Source of the DNA: JABMRP01 sp964444795
Lineage (GTDB): Bacteria; Planctomycetota; Planctomycetia; Pirellulales; Thermoguttaceae
Assembly (NCBI GenBank): GCA_964444795.1
Contig: CAYUIQ010000216.1
Coordinates: forward strand, 1 to 15,455
Direction: 5' to 3'
DNA: 15,455 nt
A program made the position numbers and the translations under genes. The notes beneath the pieces are model-generated. The model ran no database searches. It was not told the DNA's origin and saw only the letters and a program-made list of their open reading frames with translations. Shown in pieces: positions 8,074 to 15,384 of this stretch; the stretch's first letter is position 1, and each line of letters begins with the position of its first letter.

Positions 8074-8412
8074 CGTATCGTTACCGACCCTATTCTAACC
8101 CGCGATGCTAACCGGCGATCCCGGGCATTTCGGTCCTGCAATCGGCATATCCGCGCCAGAGCGAACGACCCGCGCGTGGAATGCGGTCGCTCTCCGCCAG
8201 AATACCGTCGGGCGGATCGGAATCTCCCTCCCGGATGCAAGCCGCACGTTTGCCGAAGGTGGATACCTGACCTAGAGTTACGTAGGTGGGTTTTGGTCCG
8301 CCCGAAGGTTTTTTCCGTCGTGCCACGGCGCGCGGTGCGGTGCATTTGCCGCCGAGAGTCGGCCGTTCGGTCGATCGGATTCGTTTCGCATTCTCCCCTG
8401 GTACTCAAAATC
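8074..8412. other. Intergenic leader before the GTPase-system operon
   Basis: 339 bp between the PEP-CTERM stop and the proposed GTG start. The frame into the next gene is open from an ATG at 8176, but the translation there is Arg/Cys-rich and unlike the coiled coil, so it is read as non-coding. No clear terminator follows the PEP-CTERM gene. A weak promoter candidate is TTGCCG (8250-8255), 17 bases, TAGAGT (8273-8278), 4/6 for each hexamer, giving a leader of about 130 nt. Confidence 0.5.
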
Positions 8413-9915
8413 GTGCCCTCTGATCCCGCATCCAAAATCGACGGTTGGGAATCGGTTTGCGATTCGTTCGAAGATTTGCGCGCCGGCCACGACGATTTCG
8501 ACCGTTTCTTCTCCGAGACGTTCGACCAACTCGGTTCGCTCTGGGCGGACTTCCTCCAACGGCAAGGTGAGCGCCAGGCCGAGCAGAGCCGGGCCGCGAC
8601 CGAATTGGCCGCACACGCCACGCAACTCGAACAGCAGATTGCGACACTCGAAGCCCAGCGAGGCCAACTCGGCGACGAGACGGCCCAATTGCGGGAGCAA
8701 CTCGCGGCGGCTGCCGTTCGGGAAGATGAACGGGTAAGCCGGATCGTCGAGGAAACCAACCAGGAGCAGGCGGCCCTGCAAGGCCAGGTGGACGCCGCCC
8801 TGGCACAGGTCGAGCAATTCTCCGAAGCTTCCACCGGCAACGACCAGCGGGTGAAGCAGGTGATGGAGGCCTCGAACCAGGAACGGGCGGCCCTGCGGAG
8901 CCAATTGGAAGCCGCCCAAGCGCAGATCGAACACCTCTCCTCCTCAATGGCCGGCGACGACGAGCGCGTCCGGAAGGTCCTCGAAGAAGCGAACCAGGAG
9001 CGGACGGCCCTGCGAAAACAGCTCGAAGCATCCCAGGGCCAAGTTGAACAACTGGCCGCCGTGACCTCCGAACTGGTCGGCGCGCAAACTCAACTGGCCA
9101 AAGCCCAAACCAAACTGGCCGGCGCCCAAACCGAACTCACCACCTCCCACTCCGAACTGGCGGCCGCGCACTCCGATCTGGCCGCCGCCCGGGCCGAGTT
9201 GGCCGACGCCCGGGAAGAAATTGTCCGCCAGCAAAGCCAAATCGAATCGGCCGGCATGGGATCCGCCGAAGCCGAATCGCAGTTACGCGAGACGCTACGC
9301 CGAACGGAAGAAGACCGGGCCAACTTGCGGGACCAACTGGAGACTGCCCGAAAGGAACCGTCGGGCGAGGGACCTTCGGCCGAAGACCAGCGAGCCCTCC
9401 AAGCCGAACTGGCCCAAGCCCGCGAGGAAAGCGGCCGTCAGGCCGAGCGCATCGAGTCGCTCCGTGCCGAGGTTGCCTCGGCGCAAAGCGTCCCCACCTC
9501 CGGACGGGAAGACGATGCGTTGCGGGAGCAATTGCAGCAAGAGCGAACGGCGTTTGCCCACGAGCGAAACGGCCTGGAATCGGAGCTCGAGACGATTCGC
9601 AATCGGGCGGCCGATTTGACCGAATTGATCGAGACGCAGAAACGCGAGATGGCTACCGAGCGCGCCGGCTGGACCGACGAGTTCAAGCGGTTGCGACACA
9701 TGCTGGAGAATCGTCTCCAATCGCAGCCGGCGCCAAGCAACCGGATTTCGCATGCCGACGATCCCCAACCCCAAGCACCCGAAACGGCTCCGACCCAGCC
9801 GGGCGCCGGCGATCCCGTGCTCGATTCGGTGATGGCACAGTTCGAGATGCTGCAGAAGGATCTGATCCGGCGCCGGGCGAAGAAATCGGGTGCCGAACGA
9901 CAGAGAGCTTCTTAG
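8413..9915 (+). CDS. Long coiled-coil protein, first gene of the GTPase-system operon
   Basis: About 500 residues from a proposed GTG start, preceded by no clear ribosome-binding site, so the start is uncertain. A short N-terminal head (1-50), rich in Asp and Phe, leads into an almost unbroken alpha-helical region. Residues 105-221 are three 39-residue repeats beginning DERV, DQRV and DERV, each carrying NQE(Q/R)-(A/T)AL. Residues 220-275 form eight clear heptads, such as QLAKAQT, KLAGAQT and ELAAAHS. After 440 a Pro/Gln-rich linker ends in a short segment (467-488, DPVLDSVMAQFEMLQKDLIRRR) that looks like a separate docking helix. There is no signal peptide or membrane segment. It precedes the FGE-like gene by 19 bp, so a scaffold or sensor-rod role in the GTPase system is inferred. 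No enzyme motif is present. Confidence 0.72.
   Translation: MPSDPASKIDGWESVCDSFEDLRAGHDDFDRFFSETFDQLGSLWADFLQRQGERQAEQSRAATELAAHATQLEQQIATLEAQRGQLGDETAQLREQLAAAAVREDERVSRIVEETNQEQAALQGQVDAALAQVEQFSEASTGNDQRVKQVMEASNQERAALRSQLEAAQAQIEHLSSSMAGDDERVRKVLEEANQERTALRKQLEASQGQVEQLAAVTSELVGAQTQLAKAQTKLAGAQTELTTSHSELAAAHSDLAAARAELADAREEIVRQQSQIESAGMGSAEAESQLRETLRRTEEDRANLRDQLETARKEPSGEGPSAEDQRALQAELAQAREESGRQAERIESLRAEVASAQSVPTSGREDDALREQLQQERTAFAHERNGLESELETIRNRAADLTELIETQKREMATERAGWTDEFKRLRHMLENRLQSQPAPSNRISHADDPQPQAPETAPTQPGAGDPVLDSVMAQFEMLQKDLIRRRAKKSGAERQRAS
8725..9075 (+). repeat. Three 117-bp in-frame repeats in the coiled-coil gene
   Basis: Units start at 8725, 8842 and 8959, each encoding 39 residues. 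They are similar but clearly diverged in sequence, so older than the duplication in the PEP-CTERM gene. Confidence 0.85.
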
Positions 9916-9924
9916 AGAACGATC

Positions 9925-9930
9925 GAGGAA
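9925..9930 (+). promoter_or_regulatory. Ribosome-binding site deciding the FGE-like start
   Basis: GAGGAA sits four bases before the ATG at 9935. The alternative ATG at 9890 would overlap the preceding coding region and add 15 charged residues before the membrane helices. Confidence 0.65.
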
Positions 9931-9934
9931 CATT

Positions 9935-11182
9935 ATGTCAGAGAAGAAGAAGCGGGGGATATTGTGGGCCATCGCCCTGATCGGCGTGGCAAATCTGGCA
10001 TTGGGAATCGCGGTACACTGCGGGGAGTTGTCGGCGGCCGGAGCCGCCGCGATGGCGTTCGTCGCCGTGCGCCTGAGGCGAATTCGTCGCGGCGGCGATC
10101 CCCGACCGCGACGAGCGCGGCCGAAGAAGAGGGTGCCGGTCATCCACCCGGTCTCGGCGACGGAACGATTTCCGATCGATCCGGACAATCCCGACACGCT
10201 GGTCGAACAGATGTTGGCCCAAGGGCGCGGTGCGCTGCTCCTTCGTCCGCAAATCGCCGAAGGCCTGAGCGAGGAGCAGATGGCTTCCGCGCTGGAATCG
10301 CTGCACGCCCAGATGGCTCTGGTTCCGGACGGAGAAGTGGTGTTGGGACGGATCGACGAGGCCCTGGACGACGGAAAGCTCGATGACGAAGAGATCGCCG
10401 CCTGCCAGGGTCGAATCGTGGGCGTCACGCGCCTCTTCCTCGATCGCTACCCGGTAACCAATCGCCAGTTCTACGAATTCGTGGCCGCCGGCGGATACGA
10501 GCAAATGGCATTGTGGGATCAGCCGATCTGGCCGGCCGTTTTGGATTTCGTCGACCAGACCCAAATGTCGGGACCCTGTTTCTGGATCGAAGGCTGCTAT
10601 GAAAGCGGCAAGGAGAATCATCCGGTGGTGGGTGTCTCGTGGCACGAAGCGGCCGCCTACGCTCGCTGGATCGGTAAACGACTGCCCGGCGACGCGGAAT
10701 GGGTCAAGGCGGGCAGTTGGCCGGTGCCGCTGTCGGCGACGTCGCGCGTTCAACGCAAGTATCCTTGGGGCGAGGCGATGGATCGCAGCCGGGCGAAAGT
10801 GTGGGGCGCCGGCAAACCACGAACGGTCCCCGTCGACGAATTCTCCGAAGGGGTCAGCGTCGGCGGCGTGTATCAACTGATCGGAAACGTCTGGGAGTGG
10901 ACCAGCGGAAACTACCGCTCCCCGCTCCACAACGACGGGGAAGGAGAATTCGTGTTGCCCATCCCCATGAAGAACATCCGTGGAGGCGCCTTCGACACGT
11001 ACTTCGACAATCAGGCCACTTGCCAGTTTCATAGCGGGGAGAACCCCGTGGCGCGCAAGGACAATATCGGATTCCGCTGCGCCGTGGGCGTGTGCGATCT
11101 GGTGCTGGCACGATCGAATCCGGACCAAGACGCGACACCGGAATCGACGCAGTCGGCGCCGATGGAGGAGGTGCAGGTATGA
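9935..11182 (+). CDS. Membrane-anchored SUMF1/FGE-like domain protein
   Basis: 415 residues. Two hydrophobic helices (about 8-27 and 31-47) form a hairpin anchor, followed by an Arg-rich stretch (48-66), so the main domain probably faces the cytoplasm. From about 128 the formylglycine-generating-enzyme fold appears: VPDGEVVLG (130-138), YPVTNRQFYEF (172-182), HPVVGVSWHEAAAYARW (229-245), LPGDAEWVKA (250-259), YPWGE (276-280), GNVWEW (317-322), IRGG (348-351) and NIGFRCAV (377-384). True FGEs use a pair of active-site cysteines near the C-terminus. Here one candidate (C363) remains and the other position lacks Cys, so it is probably not a sulfatase-maturing enzyme and may instead bind ligands or proteins. 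Its stop overlaps the GTPase start by four bases (ATGA), which implies coupled translation. A partner or sensor role is inferred. Confidence 0.88.
   Translation: MSEKKKRGILWAIALIGVANLALGIAVHCGELSAAGAAAMAFVAVRLRRIRRGGDPRPRRARPKKRVPVIHPVSATERFPIDPDNPDTLVEQMLAQGRGALLLRPQIAEGLSEEQMASALESLHAQMALVPDGEVVLGRIDEALDDGKLDDEEIAACQGRIVGVTRLFLDRYPVTNRQFYEFVAAGGYEQMALWDQPIWPAVLDFVDQTQMSGPCFWIEGCYESGKENHPVVGVSWHEAAAYARWIGKRLPGDAEWVKAGSWPVPLSATSRVQRKYPWGEAMDRSRAKVWGAGKPRTVPVDEFSEGVSVGGVYQLIGNVWEWTSGNYRSPLHNDGEGEFVLPIPMKNIRGGAFDTYFDNQATCQFHSGENPVARKDNIGFRCAVGVCDLVLARSNPDQDATPESTQSAPMEEVQV
11164..11170 (+). promoter_or_regulatory. Ribosome-binding site of the GTPase gene
   Basis: GGAGGAG lies eight bases before the ATG at 11179, inside the end of the FGE-like gene. 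It supports coupled but efficient independent initiation of the GTPase and excludes the longer open frame from 11092. Confidence 0.7.
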
Positions 11183-12090
11183 CCAAAGGTATTACACAAC
11201 CCCTGGACTCGTACCGGCTGACGGAGATCAGTGCTCCCGTGCCCTGCTACATCTGCGAGTCGAGCAACACGCACAACGCGGAATTCTGCCATGACTGCGC
11301 CGCGCCGATGGCCCTGGCCCATCAGGCGCGCAACCAGAAACTCCACCCCCGGATGATCGCCACCATCGGCCCCAGCGCCGTCGGCAAAACGGTCTACCTG
11401 GGGATGTTGATGGACATGCTCTCGCGGCAGCCGGACCGCATGCACCTGCTGGCCCGCGGGGCGTTTTCCATCACCTTGCAGCAAACCACGGTCGCCGCGC
11501 TGGCCCGCTGCCAGTTTCCCCGAAAGACTCCCAATGAGCCGGATCGTTGGAATTGGGTCCACAGCCAAATCCACCGCCGCGACCAGCCGGTTCCGCTGGA
11601 GTTGATCATGCCCGACATGGCCGGCGAAGCCATTCTCGAAGAGGTCGACCATCCGCACAGCTACCGGGTGATTCGAGCGTTTCTGGAGAAATGCGCCGGA
11701 GCCCTGATTCTCGTCGACGCCATCAAGCTCAAGGAGGGTTCGCTGGAGCAGGATTTCTTCACCATGAAACTGCTCACCTACTTGAGCGAACTGGTCGAGG
11801 CCCCGAGGAACGCCTGGTCCAACCGGCCGGTGGGAATCGTGTTCAGCAAGGCCGACCAGTGTGAAGAGTGCATGAGGGACCCGACCGCCTTCGCCGAGAA
11901 GCACGCCAAGGGGATGACTCGCCAATGCCTTGAACGATTTCCCAAACATAAGTTTTTCGCCGCCGGAGTCGCCGGGGCGTGTGCCTTCCGCGAGATCCCC
12001 GGCGAGCCGCGTGTTCGTGTTCCGTTGCGGGTCGAACCGCGAGGGATTGTCGAACCTTTCGAGTGGATTCTGGACTACATCGATGTCTGA
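11179..12090 (+). CDS. Zinc-ribbon P-loop GTPase, DO-GTPase-like
   Basis: 303 residues. An N-terminal zinc ribbon is set by C23, C26, C37 and C40 (CYIC and CHDC). The P-loop is GPSAVGKT (64-71). After a strand (LELIMPDMAG) comes the DxxG switch II motif, D146 to G149, followed by E150. The strand GALILVDA (174-181) is next, and the base-specificity motif appears as SKAD (223-226), a variant of NKxD/TKxD. These place it in the GTPase superfamily. A GTPase with this zinc ribbon next to a GAP1 gene is what is known as a DO-GTPase (double-GTPase family) in prokaryotic conflict systems, though the exact subfamily needs a profile search. There is no membrane segment. It lies between the FGE-like and GAP1 genes with a 4-bp overlap and a 12-bp gap, so the three probably act together as a GTP-driven switch. 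Confidence 0.88.
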   Translation: MTKGITQPLDSYRLTEISAPVPCYICESSNTHNAEFCHDCAAPMALAHQARNQKLHPRMIATIGPSAVGKTVYLGMLMDMLSRQPDRMHLLARGAFSITLQQTTVAALARCQFPRKTPNEPDRWNWVHSQIHRRDQPVPLELIMPDMAGEAILEEVDHPHSYRVIRAFLEKCAGALILVDAIKLKEGSLEQDFFTMKLLTYLSELVEAPRNAWSNRPVGIVFSKADQCEECMRDPTAFAEKHAKGMTRQCLERFPKHKFFAAGVAGACAFREIPGEPRVRVPLRVEPRGIVEPFEWILDYIDV

Positions 12091-12102
12091 GCAGAGAAGT
12101 CA

Positions 12103-13560
12103 ATGAACGACCCACGGATCGAACAAGCGATTTATACTTCGGCCCAAACTGCCCGTGGCGATGGATACCAAGTGGTCGCCGCCAGTGAGGGAGTCGATAA
12201 GGCGGACGCCCGGGAACTGGCCGTCTGGTGCCCGTCACACGACGCCCTGCTGAAATCGACGCCGGACGCGGTCAGCGTCAATTTCCACCCGCTTCCCAGC
12301 GGCGCCTGGTGTGTCTCGCGGACGACGCCCGCCGGCGGGGAATTCAGTGGCCGCGGCGGACCGCGCGTCTATACGCATTGCTTCCTCGTTCCGGGCGAAA
12401 CGCTCGCCAGATTCGCCAACAATCCGTTTGCGTTTCTTCGCGCGGCTCTGGGCAGCGGATTGCTGGTCGTGCATGAGGAGACGCCCGCGCAACTGCATCC
12501 GGTTCGGCTGGCTGGTCGGACGTCGGTGGTGGATCAATCGGTGTTGGAGCGATTGGCCAAGGATCCGGGACCTCGTGCGATGGGTGCGCTGGTGCAAGCC
12601 GCCCTCTCCTCGGACCGATTGGCCGTCGGCGGCGGCACGTCGGTCGAGCAGGCGGTGGCCGGGTTGATCAATTGCCTGCCGCCGGAGTGCCGCACCGAAT
12701 TCTCCTTTTGTACCGGACTGAAGCCCTCGTTGCGCCGATTGTTCCGGCTGGTTGCCTTGGGAGACGACCGGGCCGAGCTGCGGCACGTGGAGCGAGATGG
12801 CCGCCTGGCCGTGCTCCGGCTGTCGGACGATCCGCCGAAGGAATTCGCGGCACGCGACGGCTGGGCTCGGTTCGTCGAACATCTGCTGCAATCGGGACAC
12901 ATCCCGTTCCTGACGGCGCGGTTTTCCGAACGGCAGCCCGACTTGACCAGCGACGACTTGCCGGCGTTGGGGCTCCAACTGATCGAGGAAATCGAGACGT
13001 CCTCGCTGGACGACCACCACTTCGGCAGCTATGAACCTTGGCTGCAACATTCCGGCGCCAAGCCCGGCGCTGGGGGGCCGGACCAGCAGCCCACCGGTGC
13101 AAGCGACGCACCCGATGCCGGCCCGTTGCCGGCAAGTGAAGCCGCCCCCGCTGCTCCGGCCAGCGCCGCGTCAGGCAGCAACGTGCAACACGCCCACGCC
13201 GCCCACGACCATTTCGAGAAGACGGTTCCGGCCGGCGACACGGCCGCGCTGGCTCTGTCGCCTCCGTCGAAGACGCTCGACGTCGGCTCGCCGGAAGTGT
13301 TGGAAAAGCTCGAGACGCTCGACGATCTCGTTTACGACGCGATTGCCGGAAAAACGTTCGCCTTGAACCGGCTGAAGGAGCTTTGGCCGGAAATCCACGA
13401 GTCGCTCGGCGATGACCTGCTCCAGGAATCTCGCGAGCAGTATCTCCGCTACGCGCTGTCGATTTGGGAGAACCGGGGAGAAGTCACCGGTATCCGCAAT
13501 CCGGCCCGCGCCGTCCAGGCGCTGGACGTCCTCTGCCTGCTCTTCGATAGCGACGCCTGA
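12103..13560 (+). CDS. GTPase-associated protein 1 (GAP1-N2-type) family protein
   Basis: 485 residues. The opening IEQAIYTSAQTARGDGYQVV (6-25) followed by ARELAVWCPSHDAL (36-49), SGAWCVSRT (66-74) and VYTHCFLVP (89-97) is recognised as the GAP1-N2 type N-terminal domain of GTPase-associated proteins. A middle all-alpha/beta region (about 140-315) includes INCLPPECRTEFSFCTGLKP (189-208). Residues 318-395 form an Ala/Pro/Gly-rich disordered linker. A helical C-terminal domain follows (about 395-485). No catalytic motif is evident. In known systems GAP1 proteins are thought to partner the neighbouring GTPase. Only a weak ribosome-binding site (AGAAG) precedes the ATG, 12 bp after the GTPase stop, so translation may depend on coupling. 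The family name is from recall and the fine domain borders are inferred. Confidence 0.82.
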   Translation: MNDPRIEQAIYTSAQTARGDGYQVVAASEGVDKADARELAVWCPSHDALLKSTPDAVSVNFHPLPSGAWCVSRTTPAGGEFSGRGGPRVYTHCFLVPGETLARFANNPFAFLRAALGSGLLVVHEETPAQLHPVRLAGRTSVVDQSVLERLAKDPGPRAMGALVQAALSSDRLAVGGGTSVEQAVAGLINCLPPECRTEFSFCTGLKPSLRRLFRLVALGDDRAELRHVERDGRLAVLRLSDDPPKEFAARDGWARFVEHLLQSGHIPFLTARFSERQPDLTSDDLPALGLQLIEEIETSSLDDHHFGSYEPWLQHSGAKPGAGGPDQQPTGASDAPDAGPLPASEAAPAAPASAASGSNVQHAHAAHDHFEKTVPAGDTAALALSPPSKTLDVGSPEVLEKLETLDDLVYDAIAGKTFALNRLKELWPEIHESLGDDLLQESREQYLRYALSIWENRGEVTGIRNPARAVQALDVLCLLFDSDA

Positions 13561-13594
13561 CCGAGCCGCGCCAACCGCACTCGACAACGCGATT

Positions 13595-13631
13595 GCCCAT
13601 GGTCTCAGGCTCGCACTCTTTCTCCATGGGC
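13595..13631. repeat. 8-bp inverted repeat upstream of the M24 gene
   Basis: GCCCATGG (13595-13602) and its exact complement CCATGGGC (13624-13631), with a 21-nt gap. It lies in the 157-bp gap between GAP1 and M24 and ends 11 bp before TATGCT (13642-13647), a possible -10 with no good -35. It could be an operator or a weak transcript end. Confidence 0.35.
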
Positions 13632-13717
13632 TGCCAGGTGGTATGCTGATCGCCGGACGTCGTTTGTACGGCGACGAGTCCGACTTCCGTGGATCGGTAA
13701 CCCAAGAGCAAATATCC

Positions 13718-14884
13718 ATGAGCAATTCCAACGCCACCGCCATGGTCATGGCGGGCATTCCCGAGAGCAACAACGCGCTGTATCACCGGATTCGCTTTCT
13801 CGTCGGCGACCCGGCCGCGCTGGTCGAGTTACCCGGCGAGGGTCACGCGGGCCAGAGTGTGCTCATTCTTCGCGATATCGAGATGGGTCGGGCGCGCCGC
13901 CATGCGCGGGCCGATCGGGTGGCCTGCCCGGCCGATTTCACGCCCGAGGGGGGGCTCTCCGGTGATCGCGAGACGGCTACCGCTCAGGCCACGGCCGAAT
14001 GTCTCCGCCGTGCGGGGATCACCCACGCGGTGGCCGACCGAACCATGCCGCTGATCTTCGCCCATCATCTGACCGAGGCGGGGATCGAGGTCCGCTGCGA
14101 TCTGGACCTGGGCGTCCGCCAGCGGCGAGCCAAGGACGATCGAGAAGTGGAGCACATCCAACATGCCCAGCAAGTGACCGAAGGGGCCATCCGCTTGGCC
14201 TGCGAGATGGTCGCTCGCGCCGATGCCCGAAGCGGCGGCGTGTTGACCGTCGACGGCCAACCGCTGACTGCCGAGCGGGTTCGCGCCGCGGTCGACGTTT
14301 GGTTGCTCGGGCAGGGATTCTCCAATCCCACGTCGATCATTGCCCCGGGCCCGATGGGCGCCGATTGCCACAACGCCGGCAGCGGCGAAATTCGGACCGG
14401 TCAGCCGGTGATCGTCGACATCTTCCCCCGCGACCGCGAGACCCGCTACAACGGCGATTGCACCCGAACCGTGGTTCATGGCGACGTACCCGACCAACTC
14501 GTCGCGATGCACGCCGCGGTGGTCGACGCCCGAGCCCGGGGGATCGCCGCGCTGCGAGCCGGGGTGACAGGTGAAGCCGTGCATCGAGCGACCATCGGGG
14601 CGGTCACCGACGCCGGATTCTCCGTCGGCTTGCCCCCGGACGACGCGCCCGATTCGTATTGCGCCATGACCCACGGCACGGGTCACGGCCTGGGCCTGGA
14701 AGTCCACGAACCGCCCCTGCTGGACTTCGGCGGTCCGGAACTCGTGGCCGGCGACGTGATCACCATCGAGCCGGGCATCTACACCAAAACCCTCGGCGGC
14801 GTCCGCGTCGAAGATCTACTGCTGGTTACCGAAGAGGGCAGCAGGAGTTTCAACCGCTTGCCGGACGGGCTAAGCTGGGCGTGA
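13718..14884 (+). CDS. M24 family metallopeptidase (Xaa-Pro aminopeptidase-like)
   Basis: 388 residues. Cytoplasmic di-metal peptidases of family M24 cleave N-terminal residues, often before proline. All five metal ligands are seen: D234 (VIVD), D247 (GDC), H323 (THGTGHGLG), E351 (TIEPGIY) and E365 (VRVED). The conserved substrate-side histidine H218 (DCHNAG) is also present. The N-terminal ~150 residues form the non-catalytic creatinase/aminopeptidase-N-like domain. There is no signal peptide. The frame is open to 13412, inside GAP1, but the ATG at 13718 follows a normal spacer and gives the usual length; the ATG at 13742 is an alternative. It is probably a separate transcription unit from the GTPase system, 157 bp away. 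Confidence 0.92.
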   Translation: MSNSNATAMVMAGIPESNNALYHRIRFLVGDPAALVELPGEGHAGQSVLILRDIEMGRARRHARADRVACPADFTPEGGLSGDRETATAQATAECLRRAGITHAVADRTMPLIFAHHLTEAGIEVRCDLDLGVRQRRAKDDREVEHIQHAQQVTEGAIRLACEMVARADARSGGVLTVDGQPLTAERVRAAVDVWLLGQGFSNPTSIIAPGPMGADCHNAGSGEIRTGQPVIVDIFPRDRETRYNGDCTRTVVHGDVPDQLVAMHAAVVDARARGIAALRAGVTGEAVHRATIGAVTDAGFSVGLPPDDAPDSYCAMTHGTGHGLGLEVHEPPLLDFGGPELVAGDVITIEPGIYTKTLGGVRVEDLLLVTEEGSRSFNRLPDGLSWA

Positions 14885-14901
14885 ATCATTGCACACCTCA
14901 C

Positions 14902-14920
14902 CCCCCGGCTTCGCCGGGGG
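14902..14920 (+). terminator. Strong GC hairpin after the M24 gene
   Basis: CCCCCGGC (14902-14909) pairs with GCCGGGGG (14913-14920) around a TTC loop, 17 bp past the M24 stop. No T-run follows, so it may act as an mRNA-stabilising end or be a dispersed GC palindrome rather than a classic intrinsic terminator. Confidence 0.5.
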
Positions 14921-14985
14921 AGAACATACGACACCTTTCTCCAACGGGTGTGTGAATAGAGGGCGGGTGCTGTTCTCGACCCCTT

Positions 14986-15330
14986 TTAGCGTCCTTCGAA
15001 ACGGTCATCTTTGCTCAACAGGTCGAGGAATTCACGCCAACAATCCATGACGCCCTCGTAGAATTCTTGCGGAACATCGGGGCAGGCGTTTTGCCTAATG
15101 CATTCTTGATAGGCTTCCATACATCTTCGGCAGAACAACCGATACGCACTGACATTCAGTTCGTCAATCGCAAGGAAATTGAAGCCTTGCTCCAAAGGAA
15201 CGTATGCCTCGTAGACACTTTCCAGTTCCGAGTCGGTGAAACGGCTGCGCGTAACACCAGCAATGCTTGCGAACGCAATTGTCCCTGCCGACCAAATTGA
15301 CGATTCGCTAATGTGTATTGTCCCAGCCAT
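14986..15330 (-). CDS. Hypothetical Cys-rich small protein
   Basis: 114 residues, not recognised. The ATG at 15330 has GGAG six bases upstream (15340-15337), which supports translation. The protein has no clear signal peptide. It has five cysteines (C67, C70, C77, C83 and C97), including CRRC and a later spread of two, within a mostly helical, Glu/Asp-rich C-terminal half. This could be a small metal-binding or disulfide-bonded domain, but the pattern fits no family I know. Base composition is clearly less GC-rich than its neighbours and it lies between inverted repeats, both hints of recent acquisition. The alternative is a fortuitous open frame, since the protein lacks strong motifs. Confidence 0.6.
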   Translation of the reverse strand: MAGTIHISESSIWSAGTIAFASIAGVTRSRFTDSELESVYEAYVPLEQGFNFLAIDELNVSAYRLFCRRCMEAYQECIRQNACPDVPQEFYEGVMDCWREFLDLLSKDDRFEGR

Positions 15331-15361
15331 AAGCTACTCCATGCTCAACGCCCTAACCTGT

Positions 15362-15384
15362 TTGGACTTGGGCAGGCTGTCCAA
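15362..15384. repeat. Short inverted repeat upstream of the orphan gene
   Basis: TTGGAC (15362-15367) and GTCCAA (15379-15384) with an 11-nt gap, 32 bp upstream of the start of the minus-strand orphan gene. It could be an operator; no clean promoter pair is visible. Confidence 0.25.

Noticed and set aside
8176..8412. N-terminal extension of the coiled-coil gene from the ATG at 8176
   Set aside because: The 79 extra residues are Arg/Cys-rich, unlike the rest of the protein, and no ribosome-binding site favours it. A start at 8413 (GTG) is preferred, though not certain.
9295..10428. 377-codon minus-strand frame spanning the coiled-coil and FGE-like gene junction
   Set aside because: Crosses two supported genes on the other strand; Ser/Arg-rich translation without a domain.
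9938..11128. 396-codon minus-strand frame opposite the FGE-like gene
   Set aside because: No motif, low-complexity His/Arg content; the plus strand carries GNVWEW and other FGE signatures.
8413..13560. CRISPR-Cas, restriction-modification, CBASS or toxin-antitoxin genes in the operon
   Set aside because: No nuclease, methyltransferase, cyclase or toxin motif is visible; the conflict-system idea rests only on the GAP1 and DO-GTPase pair.
13829..14707. 292-codon minus-strand frame opposite the M24 gene
   Set aside because: M24 has all five metal ligands on the plus strand; this is its antisense shadow.
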